Assembly (NCBI RefSeq): GCF_003591655.1
Contig: NZ_QVRA01000014.1
Span: 45,782 to 109,781 of the forward strand
Reading direction: 5' to 3'
DNA: 64,000 nt
DNA from: Sphingobium terrigena
Lineage (GTDB): Bacteria > Pseudomonadota > Alphaproteobacteria > Sphingomonadales > Sphingomonadaceae
The translations under genes were made by a program, and so were the position numbers. The notes under the pieces are model-generated. The model was not told the origin of the DNA, did not search any database, and saw only the letters and a list, made by a program, of their open reading frames with translations. This document shows, piece after piece, positions 35,380 to 44,261 of the stretch (its first letter is position 1; every line of letters begins with the position of its first letter).

Positions 35380-36744
35380 TCATTGGATAGCGTCTGGGCC
35401 GGGTTTCCGCTTGGTTTCGACCCACTGGCGCAGCGCATTCCATCCCGCCAGCGCCTGCGCAGGGCTGAAGCCGCAATGGGTATAGCCCTCGATCCCGCCG
35501 ATAGGCAGTGGCGCGCGGGTCGGCGGCACGGCATAGGCCACAAGGAATCTGTCGCGACCGTTTGCGCGCACCTTTGCCTCAAAAGCGACTTCCTGCGCAT
35601 AAGGGACGAGAGAGTCGATCCGGTTGTGCATCGTGATGAGCGGCGTGTTGATCCGGCCGGTCGCCTCATGCCATCGGGTGAGATAGGCGGTCGCCTTGGG
35701 GGCTGCTCGCACCCGCTGGATCTGCGCGTTCAGCATCGTTTCCTCCTGCGCGGTCATGCCAGAGGCGGAATAATGTTTTTGGCGGTTATCATATATCCAG
35801 CCGCCCGCCGTGGCGGCCATGTCCGACGCACCCAGCGCGGTCGTGACCAGAGGATAGGTCAGCGACGCAGCATCATAATCGAAGCCGCCGATCGCCGTCA
35901 CCTGTCGCACGATCCGCGCTTCGGAGCCGTCGGGGTTCTTTTGTGCCGCAGTCCACAGCGCCAGCGGCGGCTGCGCGACCTGGCCCATCCGGGTCCAGAC
36001 ATAGGCGGTAGCCTGCGGGTCAGGGGTTCCAGCGGGCGGCACGGACGATATCGCGTCGAGCCGCACGTCCCGCTCCCCCGGCAACGCGTAGGGCGTATCG
36101 CGCGTCAGGACGGTGTAAGCCAGCCGCATATCCGTTAGCTGGCCTAGCAAGGTCTTCCAACTGTCGACCACACCGCAGCGGGCAAGGCCACCGGCAAAGG
36201 CGCGCGGATAGAGTTCCAGCAGGGTGACGACGATGCTGCCGCCCATGGAGTCACCGAGCACATAGACGCGCTTTCCGCCCAGTGCGGTGATGAAGTCGCG
36301 CAGGCGCTTTGTGTTGCGAACCGCTGTTTCCACGCCCAACCCCGCCTTGTCGTATGCGCTGTGGCCGACGGCGAAGCCCTGATCGTATATGGCCCGAAAC
36401 AGGGCGCCGCCTGGCCCCTTTTCAACCGGGTCGGCCTCCACCGCAATTGGCATGCCGGGAGTCGAATAACCGTGTGCGTACAAAAGACTGTCGCCTTTCC
36501 ACCCGGCCGGAAAAACAAGCGCGAACTGCGCGCCGCCCAACTTGCCGTTAAGGGTGGTTCCGCCATTGGGCGCCGGTTTTCCGGTCACGTTCGTCGCGCC
36601 GAGCGACTGCGCGCGCGCAACGAGTGCGTTCCGATCCGTGGCCAGCGCGACCGCTGGCGTACGCGCTGAAATCGGTGGAACGGAAAGGAAGGTCGCGCCG
36701 ATAGCTGCGGCGCAAATCATGAGGCGAGTAGCACGCATGGACAT
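35380..36744 (-). CDS. Secreted alpha/beta hydrolase, paralogue of the lipoprotein hydrolase at 40110-41447
   Basis: 454 residues. An N-terminal signal peptide (MICAAAIGATFLSVPP, then ISARTPAVA) shows export. The nucleophile elbow is VLGDSMGGSIVV and the likely histidine is in GGIEGYTHCGF. It shares a distinctive block with the gene at 40110-41447 (gAxxxxGxxxGGxxxxGKLGG, then HGYSTPGMPxxVEADPV, GFAVGHSAYDKA). Exact substrate unknown; ester hydrolysis of an imported compound is likely from the neighbours. It lies 15 bases after the HSL-type esterase gene upstream and is part of the same minus-strand train. Confidence 0.8.
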   Translation of the reverse strand: MSMRATRLMICAAAIGATFLSVPPISARTPAVALATDRNALVARAQSLGATNVTGKPAPNGGTTLNGKLGGAQFALVFPAGWKGDSLLYAHGYSTPGMPIAVEADPVEKGPGGALFRAIYDQGFAVGHSAYDKAGLGVETAVRNTKRLRDFITALGGKRVYVLGDSMGGSIVVTLLELYPRAFAGGLARCGVVDSWKTLLGQLTDMRLAYTVLTRDTPYALPGERDVRLDAISSVPPAGTPDPQATAYVWTRMGQVAQPPLALWTAAQKNPDGSEARIVRQVTAIGGFDYDAASLTYPLVTTALGASDMAATAGGWIYDNRQKHYSASGMTAQEETMLNAQIQRVRAAPKATAYLTRWHEATGRINTPLITMHNRIDSLVPYAQEVAFEAKVRANGRDRFLVAYAVPPTRAPLPIGGIEGYTHCGFSPAQALAGWNALRQWVETKRKPGPDAIQ

Positions 36745-36759
36745 GTTCTCCGGGGGGTC

Positions 36760-37797
36760 TCACTGGTTCCTGTCGGTCAGATGGCGGTCGAAAAACTGCG
36801 CTATCAGCTGAAATGCCTCAGCGGATTCGGGCATGTCCGGCCACATGAAGAAGGCGTGGGGCAGGCCATCGAACAGCTGAAGGTCGCTGTCGACTCCCGC
36901 CCGCGCAAGGCGTCGGTGCGCGAGCGTCAGGGCGCTGACGGCGAAGTCGCGCCCGCCTGCAAGCAGCAGCGTCGGCGGCATCGCGCGTATTTCCGCTTCC
37001 GACATCAATGGATAGGCGGCAGCGTCGTCGGCGGGAACGCCCTCCATATAGGGCGTTGGCAGCGTCGCGGGCAGCGCAGGCGCAGCCATGACATCGCCCC
37101 CTGTGCTCGGCCCGGCCAGATAGGGGCTGTCCCCCGAATAACCGGCTCCGGTCCCGCAGAAGGTTCCGATCGCGCCGGGGCGCGGCAAACCTGCCTTGCG
37201 TATCCAGGCGGTCGCCTGCGCGGTGATGATCCCGCCTGCTGAACAGCCATAGATACCGATGGCCGATGGGCTATAGGTTTTCAGCAGCTCGCCATAGACC
37301 GCGGTCACATCCTGCGACGCTGCGGGGTAGCGGTGTTCAGGCGTCAGGCGGTAATCGACCGTCACGACGCGGATGCCCATCGTGGCGGCGATCGGTATCG
37401 CTTCGACCAGCGCACCGCTGCCCGATCCCCACATGAAAGCGCCACCATGCACGTTGATGAGGATGCGGTGCGCGTTGGCTGCTGCCGGGCCGTCCTTCGG
37501 ATCGACGATGTGGACCCGAACGCCGTTTATCTGTGTGGGGCGTTCTGTCGTCGCGAAATGGCGACGCATTTCGGCGAGGCGGTCGTCATTGTAGCGCTGA
37601 TAGAAGGCACGTTGCCTGGTCACATCGCCAGCAATGTCTTTGGGCGCGGTCGCGGCTTTCATCCGGGCGAGCACCTGCTTCGCTTGCTCGCTGAGCTGGC
37701 TGGATGGCGGCAGGGTGAAGGCGGGGACAGCCACCTGTTGCGCACTGGCTGGCGCTGCCAGAAGGACTGTCCATGAAGCGATCATGAGGGCTTTCAT
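36760..37797 (-). CDS. Secreted HSL-family esterase
   Basis: 345 residues from the ATG at 37797, which overlaps the previous stop as ATGA; the frame's upstream extension is inside the previous gene and is rejected as a start. A signal peptide (MKALMIASWTVLLAAPASAQ) is seen. Hormone-sensitive-lipase-family motifs are HGGAFMWGSGSG (oxyanion hole) and IYGCSAGGIITAQ with a catalytic Ser. Asp is in LLLAGGRDFAVSA and His in GLPHAFFMWPD. It hydrolyses short acyl or aryl esters in the periplasm. It is a close homologue of the next upstream gene, suggesting local duplication. Confidence 0.9.
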   Translation of the reverse strand: MKALMIASWTVLLAAPASAQQVAVPAFTLPPSSQLSEQAKQVLARMKAATAPKDIAGDVTRQRAFYQRYNDDRLAEMRRHFATTERPTQINGVRVHIVDPKDGPAAANAHRILINVHGGAFMWGSGSGALVEAIPIAATMGIRVVTVDYRLTPEHRYPAASQDVTAVYGELLKTYSPSAIGIYGCSAGGIITAQATAWIRKAGLPRPGAIGTFCGTGAGYSGDSPYLAGPSTGGDVMAAPALPATLPTPYMEGVPADDAAAYPLMSEAEIRAMPPTLLLAGGRDFAVSALTLAHRRLARAGVDSDLQLFDGLPHAFFMWPDMPESAEAFQLIAQFFDRHLTDRNQ

Positions 37798-38780
37798 TGT
37801 GTATTCTCCATCCTCTCCCGGAAAAAGCGTACCATGGCGGCAAAGGCCGCCTCGCTTTCCGGCGCGTCGATATAGCTCCAGAAGGCATGGGGCAGACCGT
37901 CCCACACCAGCAGCTTGGCCGACACATGAGCTGCATCGAGGCTACGGCAGAAGTCCGCCGTTCCGCCCAGTAAAAAATCGCGGACGCTCGTCAGACAGAG
38001 CGTTGGTGGCCATCCTTCCAGTTTTCCAAGCCCGGGCGACAGCAGGGGGTCCGTCAGGTCGTGCGCACCAGCATAGAGGCGAGCCAGCGCTCGGACCCCG
38101 GCGGGAGCAGCAAACAGGGTGGTCGTATCGGCATCGCGCGAGAGGTCGGCGGTACCGCTGAAGAAGCCGAGCGCGGCCGGCTGCGGCAGTCCCGATGCGC
38201 GCAGCCGCGCAATCAACTGCGCCGACAATATGGCGCCCGCCGAGGTGCCGTAAAGCCCGATCGCTCGATCCTTCGACAATATGCGATAGACGGAAAGCGC
38301 ATCATCGACCCCGGCGGGATAGGGGTGTTCGGGCGCCAGACGGTAGCGCACGGCAATGACGCGATAGCCGGTCAGCCCGGCGACGGCGGCATTTTCGGTG
38401 ATCGACCCGGCGTCGACCATGAAGCCGCCGCCATGCAGGTTCATCAGCCATGGGCCGTTCGACCGCTCATTGCGCGGGTGGAAGATGCGAACCGGAACTC
38501 CCGCTATGACGGTTTCCTCGATCCGCACCTGGTAGCGGCGGAGGCGGGGACCGCCAATCGCCTGCTGGATCGATTCCGCCCTGGCGCGGCGGTCGGGCAT
38601 CGCGGCCGGTTCGGGGGGGCGGGCGTCATTGGCGGCGATGGAAGCTAGCGCTTGCGTTGATAATGTGTCCGGCCACGGCGCCTTGACGATCTGCGCCGGA
38701 GCACGCGTCGACGAAAGCAGCATGGCTGCGGCTATCGCAACACGAAGCCTTCCCCTTGTGCGCATCAGACCGGCGGTCAT
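37794..38780 (-). CDS. Secreted HSL-family esterase, duplicate of the gene at 36760-37797
   Basis: 328 residues from the ATG at 38780, which overlaps the GH1 stop as ATGA. A signal sequence is seen (RTRGRLRVAIAAAMLLSS, then TRAPAQ). HSL-family motifs are complete: LHGGGFMVDAG, LYGTSAGAILSAQ, SVRDFLLGG and GLPHAFWSYID. It is homologous along its length to the following gene (GGxAxFCRSL, WPPTLxL, PESxxAFxAMVxFF). Both should cleave ester bonds in the periplasm, possibly with different acyl preference. It sits in the middle of the hydrolase train. Confidence 0.9.
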   Translation of the reverse strand: MTAGLMRTRGRLRVAIAAAMLLSSTRAPAQIVKAPWPDTLSTQALASIAANDARPPEPAAMPDRRARAESIQQAIGGPRLRRYQVRIEETVIAGVPVRIFHPRNERSNGPWLMNLHGGGFMVDAGSITENAAVAGLTGYRVIAVRYRLAPEHPYPAGVDDALSVYRILSKDRAIGLYGTSAGAILSAQLIARLRASGLPQPAALGFFSGTADLSRDADTTTLFAAPAGVRALARLYAGAHDLTDPLLSPGLGKLEGWPPTLCLTSVRDFLLGGTADFCRSLDAAHVSAKLLVWDGLPHAFWSYIDAPESEAAFAAMVRFFRERMENTQ

Positions 38781-40105
38781 CCGTGCATCGTCCCGCCCGA
38801 TTGGGCTATGCGGCCATAGAGTTTGGCGCTCGGCTTCACCTGTCGCCGAAAGCTCGTGCGATCGACCGATACCAGGCCATATTTTGGGCCATAGCCCGAC
38901 ATCCATTCGAAATTATCGAGCAGCGACCAGTGTATATAGCCTATCACCGGTATTCCGTCGCGCCGTGCCGCCTCGATCGACGCGATTGCCGACGGAATGA
39001 AGCGGGTGCGTTCTTTGTCGTCGGCGGCATCGATGCCATTTTCAGTGACCAGGACCGGCTTTCCCGTCGCCTTGTGGGCGTAGCGCACGACGTCGCCGAC
39101 CGCTTGCGGATACCATTCCCTGCCGTCCGGGCGGCGGGGCGCATCGGCGGGCAGGTCGACGTCGCCCTTCGGCCCGACATAGGCGCGGCCATAGGTCTGT
39201 ATGCCGATAAAATCGTCCTTGTCGGTCACGGCGAAGAATGGGGCATAGACATGGGCGCGCTTGCGCTCGATCGCGCTGTCAGGACCGGCTGCGACATTGT
39301 CTGGAATGGCGAGGCTGAGGCCGATCGGCAGGTCGCCACGCACAGCGCGAATGGCTTCGCGCGCCTTCACATGGGCCGCGACGACGCCTGGGATCATCGG
39401 TTCGGGATCGCCCGCATTGAGCAGCGAGAAACGGTCAGATCCGCTTGCCTTCGCGGCGGCGGCAACGCTGGCGGCGATCTTGTCCATGAAGGCGGTAGAA
39501 GGCGGGCTGCTCGCCCAGCGCCCACCAAGCGCAAGGTTTGGCTCGTTGAAGGTCAGCGCGTGGCTGATCCCACCCGCCATAGCCCGCGCCACCCGGTCAC
39601 AGTAACGGGCGAACAGATCCGGCGCGTCCGGATTTTCCCAGCCGCCAGTTGCCGCAAACCAGCGCGGTGTAGTGAAATGATTGAAGGTCACGACCGGGGC
39701 CAGCCCCCGCTCGCGGCAATGATCGATCATCTGCGTGTAATGGTCGAGATAGGCTTGGCTGAACTGATCCTTCGCCGGTTCGATCCGGCACCATTCCACG
39801 GAGAAGCGATAGCAGTTGAGGCCCAGCGTCTTGACGATTTCGATATCTTCCCGCCACCGGTGAAGGCTGTTGCAGGCATCGCCCGACGGTTCTGCAAAGA
39901 CGGTGGGCTTCACCTGTTCGAGCAACCAGATATCGGCGTTGACATTATTGCCCTCCACCTGATGTCCCGCCGTCGCCGCGCCCCAAAGGAAGGGTGGGCG
40001 TCCCGATGCGTCGGCCTTGGCAGCCTTCGCAGGATGCACTGCCGCCGCTGACATACCGCCCGCGACCAATCCCATCGCTTTGCGCCTGTCGATCATGTTC
40101 GCCAT
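38777..40105 (-). CDS. GH1 beta-glucosidase with twin-arginine-type signal
   Basis: 442 residues. The N-terminal DRRKAMGLVAGGMSAAAV is a Tat-like signal (RR before a hydrophobic stretch), suggesting export of a folded enzyme. GH1 hallmarks: FLWGAATAGHQVEG near residue 40, the acid/base glutamate in LTFNEPN at about 180 and the nucleophile glutamate in VLVTENGID at about 345. HWSLLDNFEWMSGYGPKYGL is also present. It hydrolyses beta-glucosides or related beta-glycosides from the non-reducing end. It is four bases downstream of the lipoprotein hydrolase gene and overlaps the next esterase by ATGA, so it belongs to a glycoside/ester-cleaving operon. Confidence 0.94.
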   Translation of the reverse strand: MANMIDRRKAMGLVAGGMSAAAVHPAKAAKADASGRPPFLWGAATAGHQVEGNNVNADIWLLEQVKPTVFAEPSGDACNSLHRWREDIEIVKTLGLNCYRFSVEWCRIEPAKDQFSQAYLDHYTQMIDHCRERGLAPVVTFNHFTTPRWFAATGGWENPDAPDLFARYCDRVARAMAGGISHALTFNEPNLALGGRWASSPPSTAFMDKIAASVAAAAKASGSDRFSLLNAGDPEPMIPGVVAAHVKAREAIRAVRGDLPIGLSLAIPDNVAAGPDSAIERKRAHVYAPFFAVTDKDDFIGIQTYGRAYVGPKGDVDLPADAPRRPDGREWYPQAVGDVVRYAHKATGKPVLVTENGIDAADDKERTRFIPSAIASIEAARRDGIPVIGYIHWSLLDNFEWMSGYGPKYGLVSVDRTSFRRQVKPSAKLYGRIAQSGGTMHG

Positions 40106-40109
40106 GTCC

Positions 40110-41447
40110 TTACGTCCCCTTATCGGGGCGCTGGCCCGTTTCGACCCACTGGTGCAGCGCCTGCCACAGTTGGGGGCCTTCCTGCGGCGTGAAGCCGCAA
40201 TGCGCCCATCCTTTCAAACCGGCGCCGGGTATGTCCTTCTGCTGGGAAGGCGCCCAAAGCTGGATCAGCCGCCCGTCATTGCCCTGCTGCTTCACGCGCG
40301 CCGCAAGCAGTCGCCCCTGTTGCGCGAAGACCAGCCCGTCATGTGCGCTGTGCACGGTGATGAGTGGCGTGCGGAAGCGTCCGGTCGACCGATACCATTG
40401 GTCCGCGAATGCGATCGCCTTTGGATCGGCGTCCGTCCGCCCGATGTCGCGATTGAGCGCCGCATTTTCTGCCTCGGTCAGAAGGTCGCTATGATAGATT
40501 TTTTTCCGGTTGCCATAGACGACGCCACCGAAGCTGGCGCGCATGTCGTCCATGCCGACCATCGCGGTCATGATGGCGAACATGAAGCTGCCAGGATCGG
40601 CGTCAGCGCCTGCAACCGATGCGATGCGCGCCACCATCCTCGCTTCGGCGCCGCCCGGATTGCGCCGGGCTTCCTTGAACAGCGCGCCGATGGGCGCGCT
40701 CATGCGCCTGATCTGCCACATCAGCCAGAGCGGCCGGGCAAAGCCGAGGCCGGTCGGCGGGACCGGCGACAGGCCATTGGCGTCAAGCGCCTTGTCGCCC
40801 GGCAGCGCATAGTCTGTGCCGCGGGTAAAATAATCATAGCTCGCGCGCAGGTCCACAAGAGCGCCGATCTCCGTTTCCCAGTCCCCGGTCACGCCGCACG
40901 CGGCCATTGCTCCGGCAAAGGCGTCGGGATGTTTTTCGATCAACGCCATGACGATGTTCCCGCCCATTGACGCGCCGCCCAGATAGAAGCGCTCCGTGCC
41001 GAGCCGTCGAAACCATTCGCGCAGGCGCAGCGTGTTGGCGACGCCACTTTTGACCGCCATGGCCGGCTTGTCGAAGGCGCTTTGGCCCACGGCAAACCCG
41101 TCCTTGTAGGCAGCGGTGAGATAGCCGCCCGACGGCTCCTTCGCGACAGGGTCGGCCGGCACCGACACCGGCGTACCGGGTATGGAATAGCCGTTGGCGA
41201 ACAGCACGGCCTGCCTGTTCCACCGCGCCGGTACGGCAATGCCGAACAGACGGCCTCCAAGCTTGCCTGCCACGCTCATGCCGCCATCGGCGCGCCCGTT
41301 GGCGTCGATATCGGTGGCGCCGGCGGCGCGCATCCTGTCGACCAGTTTTTGCTGATCGACAGAAATTGCGCGCCGTTCGACTGTCTCGCCACATCCCTGC
41401 AAGGCCAGCATAAGCGCAATCAGCGGAAGGAAACCATGCGCCCGCAT
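40110..41447 (-). CDS. Lipoprotein alpha/beta hydrolase
   Basis: 445 residues. A lipobox LALQGC at about residue 20 shows lipid anchoring, with Gly following the Cys. The nucleophile elbow is LGGASMGGNIV and the likely histidine is in LKGWAHCGFTP. It is a paralogue of the protein at 35380-36744, but that copy has a cleavable signal and this one is membrane-tethered. Its start overlaps the TonB receptor stop as TGATG, indicating tight coupling of import and hydrolysis. The family is unnamed to me. Probable role: first cleavage of the imported ligand at the outer or inner membrane. Confidence 0.82.
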   Translation of the reverse strand: MRAHGFLPLIALMLALQGCGETVERRAISVDQQKLVDRMRAAGATDIDANGRADGGMSVAGKLGGRLFGIAVPARWNRQAVLFANGYSIPGTPVSVPADPVAKEPSGGYLTAAYKDGFAVGQSAFDKPAMAVKSGVANTLRLREWFRRLGTERFYLGGASMGGNIVMALIEKHPDAFAGAMAACGVTGDWETEIGALVDLRASYDYFTRGTDYALPGDKALDANGLSPVPPTGLGFARPLWLMWQIRRMSAPIGALFKEARRNPGGAEARMVARIASVAGADADPGSFMFAIMTAMVGMDDMRASFGGVVYGNRKKIYHSDLLTEAENAALNRDIGRTDADPKAIAFADQWYRSTGRFRTPLITVHSAHDGLVFAQQGRLLAARVKQQGNDGRLIQLWAPSQQKDIPGAGLKGWAHCGFTPQEGPQLWQALHQWVETGQRPDKGT

Positions 41448-44182
41448 CAGAAGCGATAGCGCAACTGAACGCCATAGGTGGCAGACTCGCCATATATGGA
41501 GTTGATGAAGCCGGAATTGTTGTAGCTCGGATTGGCGGTGATCCGATATGCCTTGTTGAAGATGTTGTTGCCGTAGATCGACAGGTCGATCGGCGCGCCG
41601 CGGGCATTGTTCCAGTCCAGCCGCAGGTTGAAGAGGCTATATCCTGCGATCGTGTCGAACGGCTGATTTTCCGGCGTGACTCGTTGGCTCGACTGATATG
41701 ACCAGTTTGCGCTCACCGCCATCTCCCCTTCGGACGCAGGGATAGGCAGCGCGACGCGGCCATTCACCCCGATCTTGTGCTTGGGCACGAAGGAAAATGG
41801 CGTGCCGGACAGGTCGCGACTGGGCTGCGCCGCGGTCAGCGCTTGTGGAATGGCCGGGATCGCAATGGTGTCATAGGCCAGATATTTCGCCGAGTTGTAG
41901 GAATAGACGGCGCTTAGCGTAACGCCCTTGGCCGGAACCACCACGCCTTCGAACTCAAGCCCCATGACCCGCGCTTTCTGGGCGTTGGTCAAAATATCCG
42001 CCCCGGCGATCGCGGCCCGCTGCACAACCTGAATATCGCTATACCATGTGTAGAAGGCCGAGATATTCGTGCGCGCCTTGACATCGCCAAGCGTCCAGTC
42101 GCGCTTCAGTCCCACTTCCGCGTCGGTCACTTTTTCCGGCTGGACCGCGAACAGGGGATGGGCCTCGCCCAGAAACAGCGACACGATCGGATTGCTAGCG
42201 CCGGACTTGTAGCCCCGGCGGGACACGGCATAGAGCAGGGTTTGGGGGTCCGCCTGCCAGTCTAGGCCCAGTTGCCAGGTCGGTCCGTCGCTTTTGCCGT
42301 TGAAGGTCGGCGTGGTGCAATTGGGATAGTGTCGTGTCGGGAACCCGCCCGATGCGACTGCCTGATAGGCGTCATAGACGCAAAGGTCGGAATTGAGGCC
42401 CACTATCTGCGCCGCCTGCGCGTTGCTGATGACGCCCAGCGCGGCCAGTTTGTTGAATATCTGATAGCTCGACGCAGCCTGATAGGACTGGATGTCGCCG
42501 CCGAACCGATCCCAGGTCCAGCGGAACCCGGCGGTCGCTGTCAGTTCGGGCGTAACCTTATATTGTGCCTGTGCGTACAGCGCCTTGCTGCGTCCATCGA
42601 CATGCGCAGAGGGTTGAAGGCTGAGCGCAGGAGCCAGAGGGCCGCTCAGGCCGAGCAACGGCTGCAACGCTGGCGGTATGAGCAGTGGCCCGCCGCCCAA
42701 AATACCGCCGCTCTGCATGGGATTGATCGTTGCGAAAGTCAGATCCGACGGGGTTTTCTGATCCAAAAAGAAGCCGCCAAATTGTAGACGCAGCGGGCCG
42801 TTTTCATAACGGAATTGCAGTTCCTCCGTGATGGTGCGCAGGTTGTTGTTGTAGCTGCCTGGATACGCGCCCAGCAGATCCGCGATTTGAAGCGGCGTGG
42901 AATCGCGGTCCGTCGCGCTGGTCGATCGCGACCGGGCGTAGCTGACGATATTCTTGATCGTCAGCGTGTCGGTCGGCTGCCACTGGGTATTGTTGAGGAT
43001 GAGGAGGTTCTTCGCCACCTCTCGCGTCGGAACGCTCAGCGCAGTTCTGCGTATGCCGCGCGCTTGTTGCGCCGCGAGATAGGGCTGAAGCAACGCTGCG
43101 TAGGGACGGTTGGGGTTGACGGCGAGCAGAATGGAGCCGCCGCCATGTTCCTTGACGTCGGCATAACTTACCGCCGTATAATTGCTGAACGTATCGGTGG
43201 GGTTGAATTGCACGCCGAGGCGCAGGCTGTAATTGTTGCGATTGAGGTAATCCCGGCCCGTCACCACGTCGCGGACATAGCCGTCGCGCTTGTCGAACTG
43301 CCCGGCGATACGGACGGCGAGGACGTCGTCGACGATCGGAATGTTGAGCGCGCCCTGACCGCTCTTGCGCGCGAAATTGCCGAAGGTGAAGTCGACATAG
43401 CCCTCCGTGATATTCATCTTCGGTCGCTGCGGCTCCAGCAGAACCGCGCCGCCTGTCGTGTTGCGGCCAAATAGCGTGCCTTGCGGGCCTTTCAGCACCT
43501 GAAGCGATGCCAGATCGTAGAAATTACCTGGCCCCGATACGGAGGAAGGGACTTCGGCAAAATAGCCGACCACGCCCGGACCGCTGCCCGTGCCGGGACC
43601 GCCATTGCCGCCCATGCCGCGAATGGAATAGGTTTCCTGATTGCGCGCGACATCACCAACGACCGACAGGGAGGGGGTGAAGTTTTGAAGATCGGTGCCG
43701 GTCGATATGCCCTTCTCGCGCAGATTGTCCTGATTAAACGCGGTGATCGAAACCGGCACACGCTGGCTCCGCTCCTCGGTCCGGCGGGCTGTCACGACGA
43801 TATCCGTAATACCTCCCGGCTGATCGACCTGTGCGGGCGCCGCGTCGGATATCGGACGTTGGACAGCGGAATTGCGGACGATGGCGGTGGCCCCGCTGTT
43901 ATCGACACGCATCACGAGCCCCGAACCCGCCAGCAGGGCGGCCAGCGCCTTTTGCGGCGCCAGACTTGCCCGGACTCCGGGCGACCGCAGCCCCCTCACA
44001 TCCTCTACCCGATACATGAGTTCGCGGCCCGACTGTCGGCTCCATTGTTCGAGCACGATGCGCATCTCGCCGGGCGCAATATTGAATACCCGGACTTGCG
44101 CATAGGCATGAGCGGGGCTTGCCGCCCCGCAGGCGATGATGCAAACGCCAGCCATCATGGCCGGGATAATCCTCTCCGACAT
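41447..44182 (-). CDS. TonB-dependent receptor with STN signalling domain
   Basis: 911 residues. A signal peptide ends near SPAHA. An STN domain is at about 30-105 (VFNIAPGEMRIVLEQWS, LAALLAGSGLVMRV), followed by a TonB-box-like TDIVVTARR at about 127-135, plug (NLREKGISTGTDLQNFTP, LKGPQGTLFGRNTTGG) and barrel ending VQLRYRF. The LKGPQGTLFGRNTTGG form is typical of large sphingomonad receptors for sugars and aromatics. The STN domain links it to the FecR and sigma genes just upstream. It heads a train of hydrolase genes and probably imports the compound they degrade. Confidence 0.94.
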   Translation of the reverse strand: MSERIIPAMMAGVCIIACGAASPAHAYAQVRVFNIAPGEMRIVLEQWSRQSGRELMYRVEDVRGLRSPGVRASLAPQKALAALLAGSGLVMRVDNSGATAIVRNSAVQRPISDAAPAQVDQPGGITDIVVTARRTEERSQRVPVSITAFNQDNLREKGISTGTDLQNFTPSLSVVGDVARNQETYSIRGMGGNGGPGTGSGPGVVGYFAEVPSSVSGPGNFYDLASLQVLKGPQGTLFGRNTTGGAVLLEPQRPKMNITEGYVDFTFGNFARKSGQGALNIPIVDDVLAVRIAGQFDKRDGYVRDVVTGRDYLNRNNYSLRLGVQFNPTDTFSNYTAVSYADVKEHGGGSILLAVNPNRPYAALLQPYLAAQQARGIRRTALSVPTREVAKNLLILNNTQWQPTDTLTIKNIVSYARSRSTSATDRDSTPLQIADLLGAYPGSYNNNLRTITEELQFRYENGPLRLQFGGFFLDQKTPSDLTFATINPMQSGGILGGGPLLIPPALQPLLGLSGPLAPALSLQPSAHVDGRSKALYAQAQYKVTPELTATAGFRWTWDRFGGDIQSYQAASSYQIFNKLAALGVISNAQAAQIVGLNSDLCVYDAYQAVASGGFPTRHYPNCTTPTFNGKSDGPTWQLGLDWQADPQTLLYAVSRRGYKSGASNPIVSLFLGEAHPLFAVQPEKVTDAEVGLKRDWTLGDVKARTNISAFYTWYSDIQVVQRAAIAGADILTNAQKARVMGLEFEGVVVPAKGVTLSAVYSYNSAKYLAYDTIAIPAIPQALTAAQPSRDLSGTPFSFVPKHKIGVNGRVALPIPASEGEMAVSANWSYQSSQRVTPENQPFDTIAGYSLFNLRLDWNNARGAPIDLSIYGNNIFNKAYRITANPSYNNSGFINSIYGESATYGVQLRYRF

Positions 44183-44195
44183 AATCCACCCCTTT

Positions 44196-44227
44196 TTACT
44201 AGAGGCGCTCTTCGGCGTCTCTAGTAA
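44196..44227 (-). promoter_or_regulatory. Stem-loop in the FecR-TonB receptor spacer
   Basis: TTACTAGAGGCGC and GCGTCTCTAGTAA form a 13-bp stem with one G-T pair and a six-base loop, in the 79-base gap between fecR and the receptor gene. On the transcribed (minus) strand it is followed at once by AAAAAGGGGTGG, the receptor ribosome-binding site, not by a U-run. A stabilising or processing hairpin, or translational control, is more likely than termination. Compare 2911-2928. Confidence 0.55.
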
Positions 44228-44261
44228 TGAGAGACACGCTGCTGCGAAGAAACCCTAACGC

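Noticed and set aside
38756..40051. A 431-codon plus-strand frame opposite the GH1 gene
   Set aside because: An antisense shadow of a clear glycoside hydrolase.
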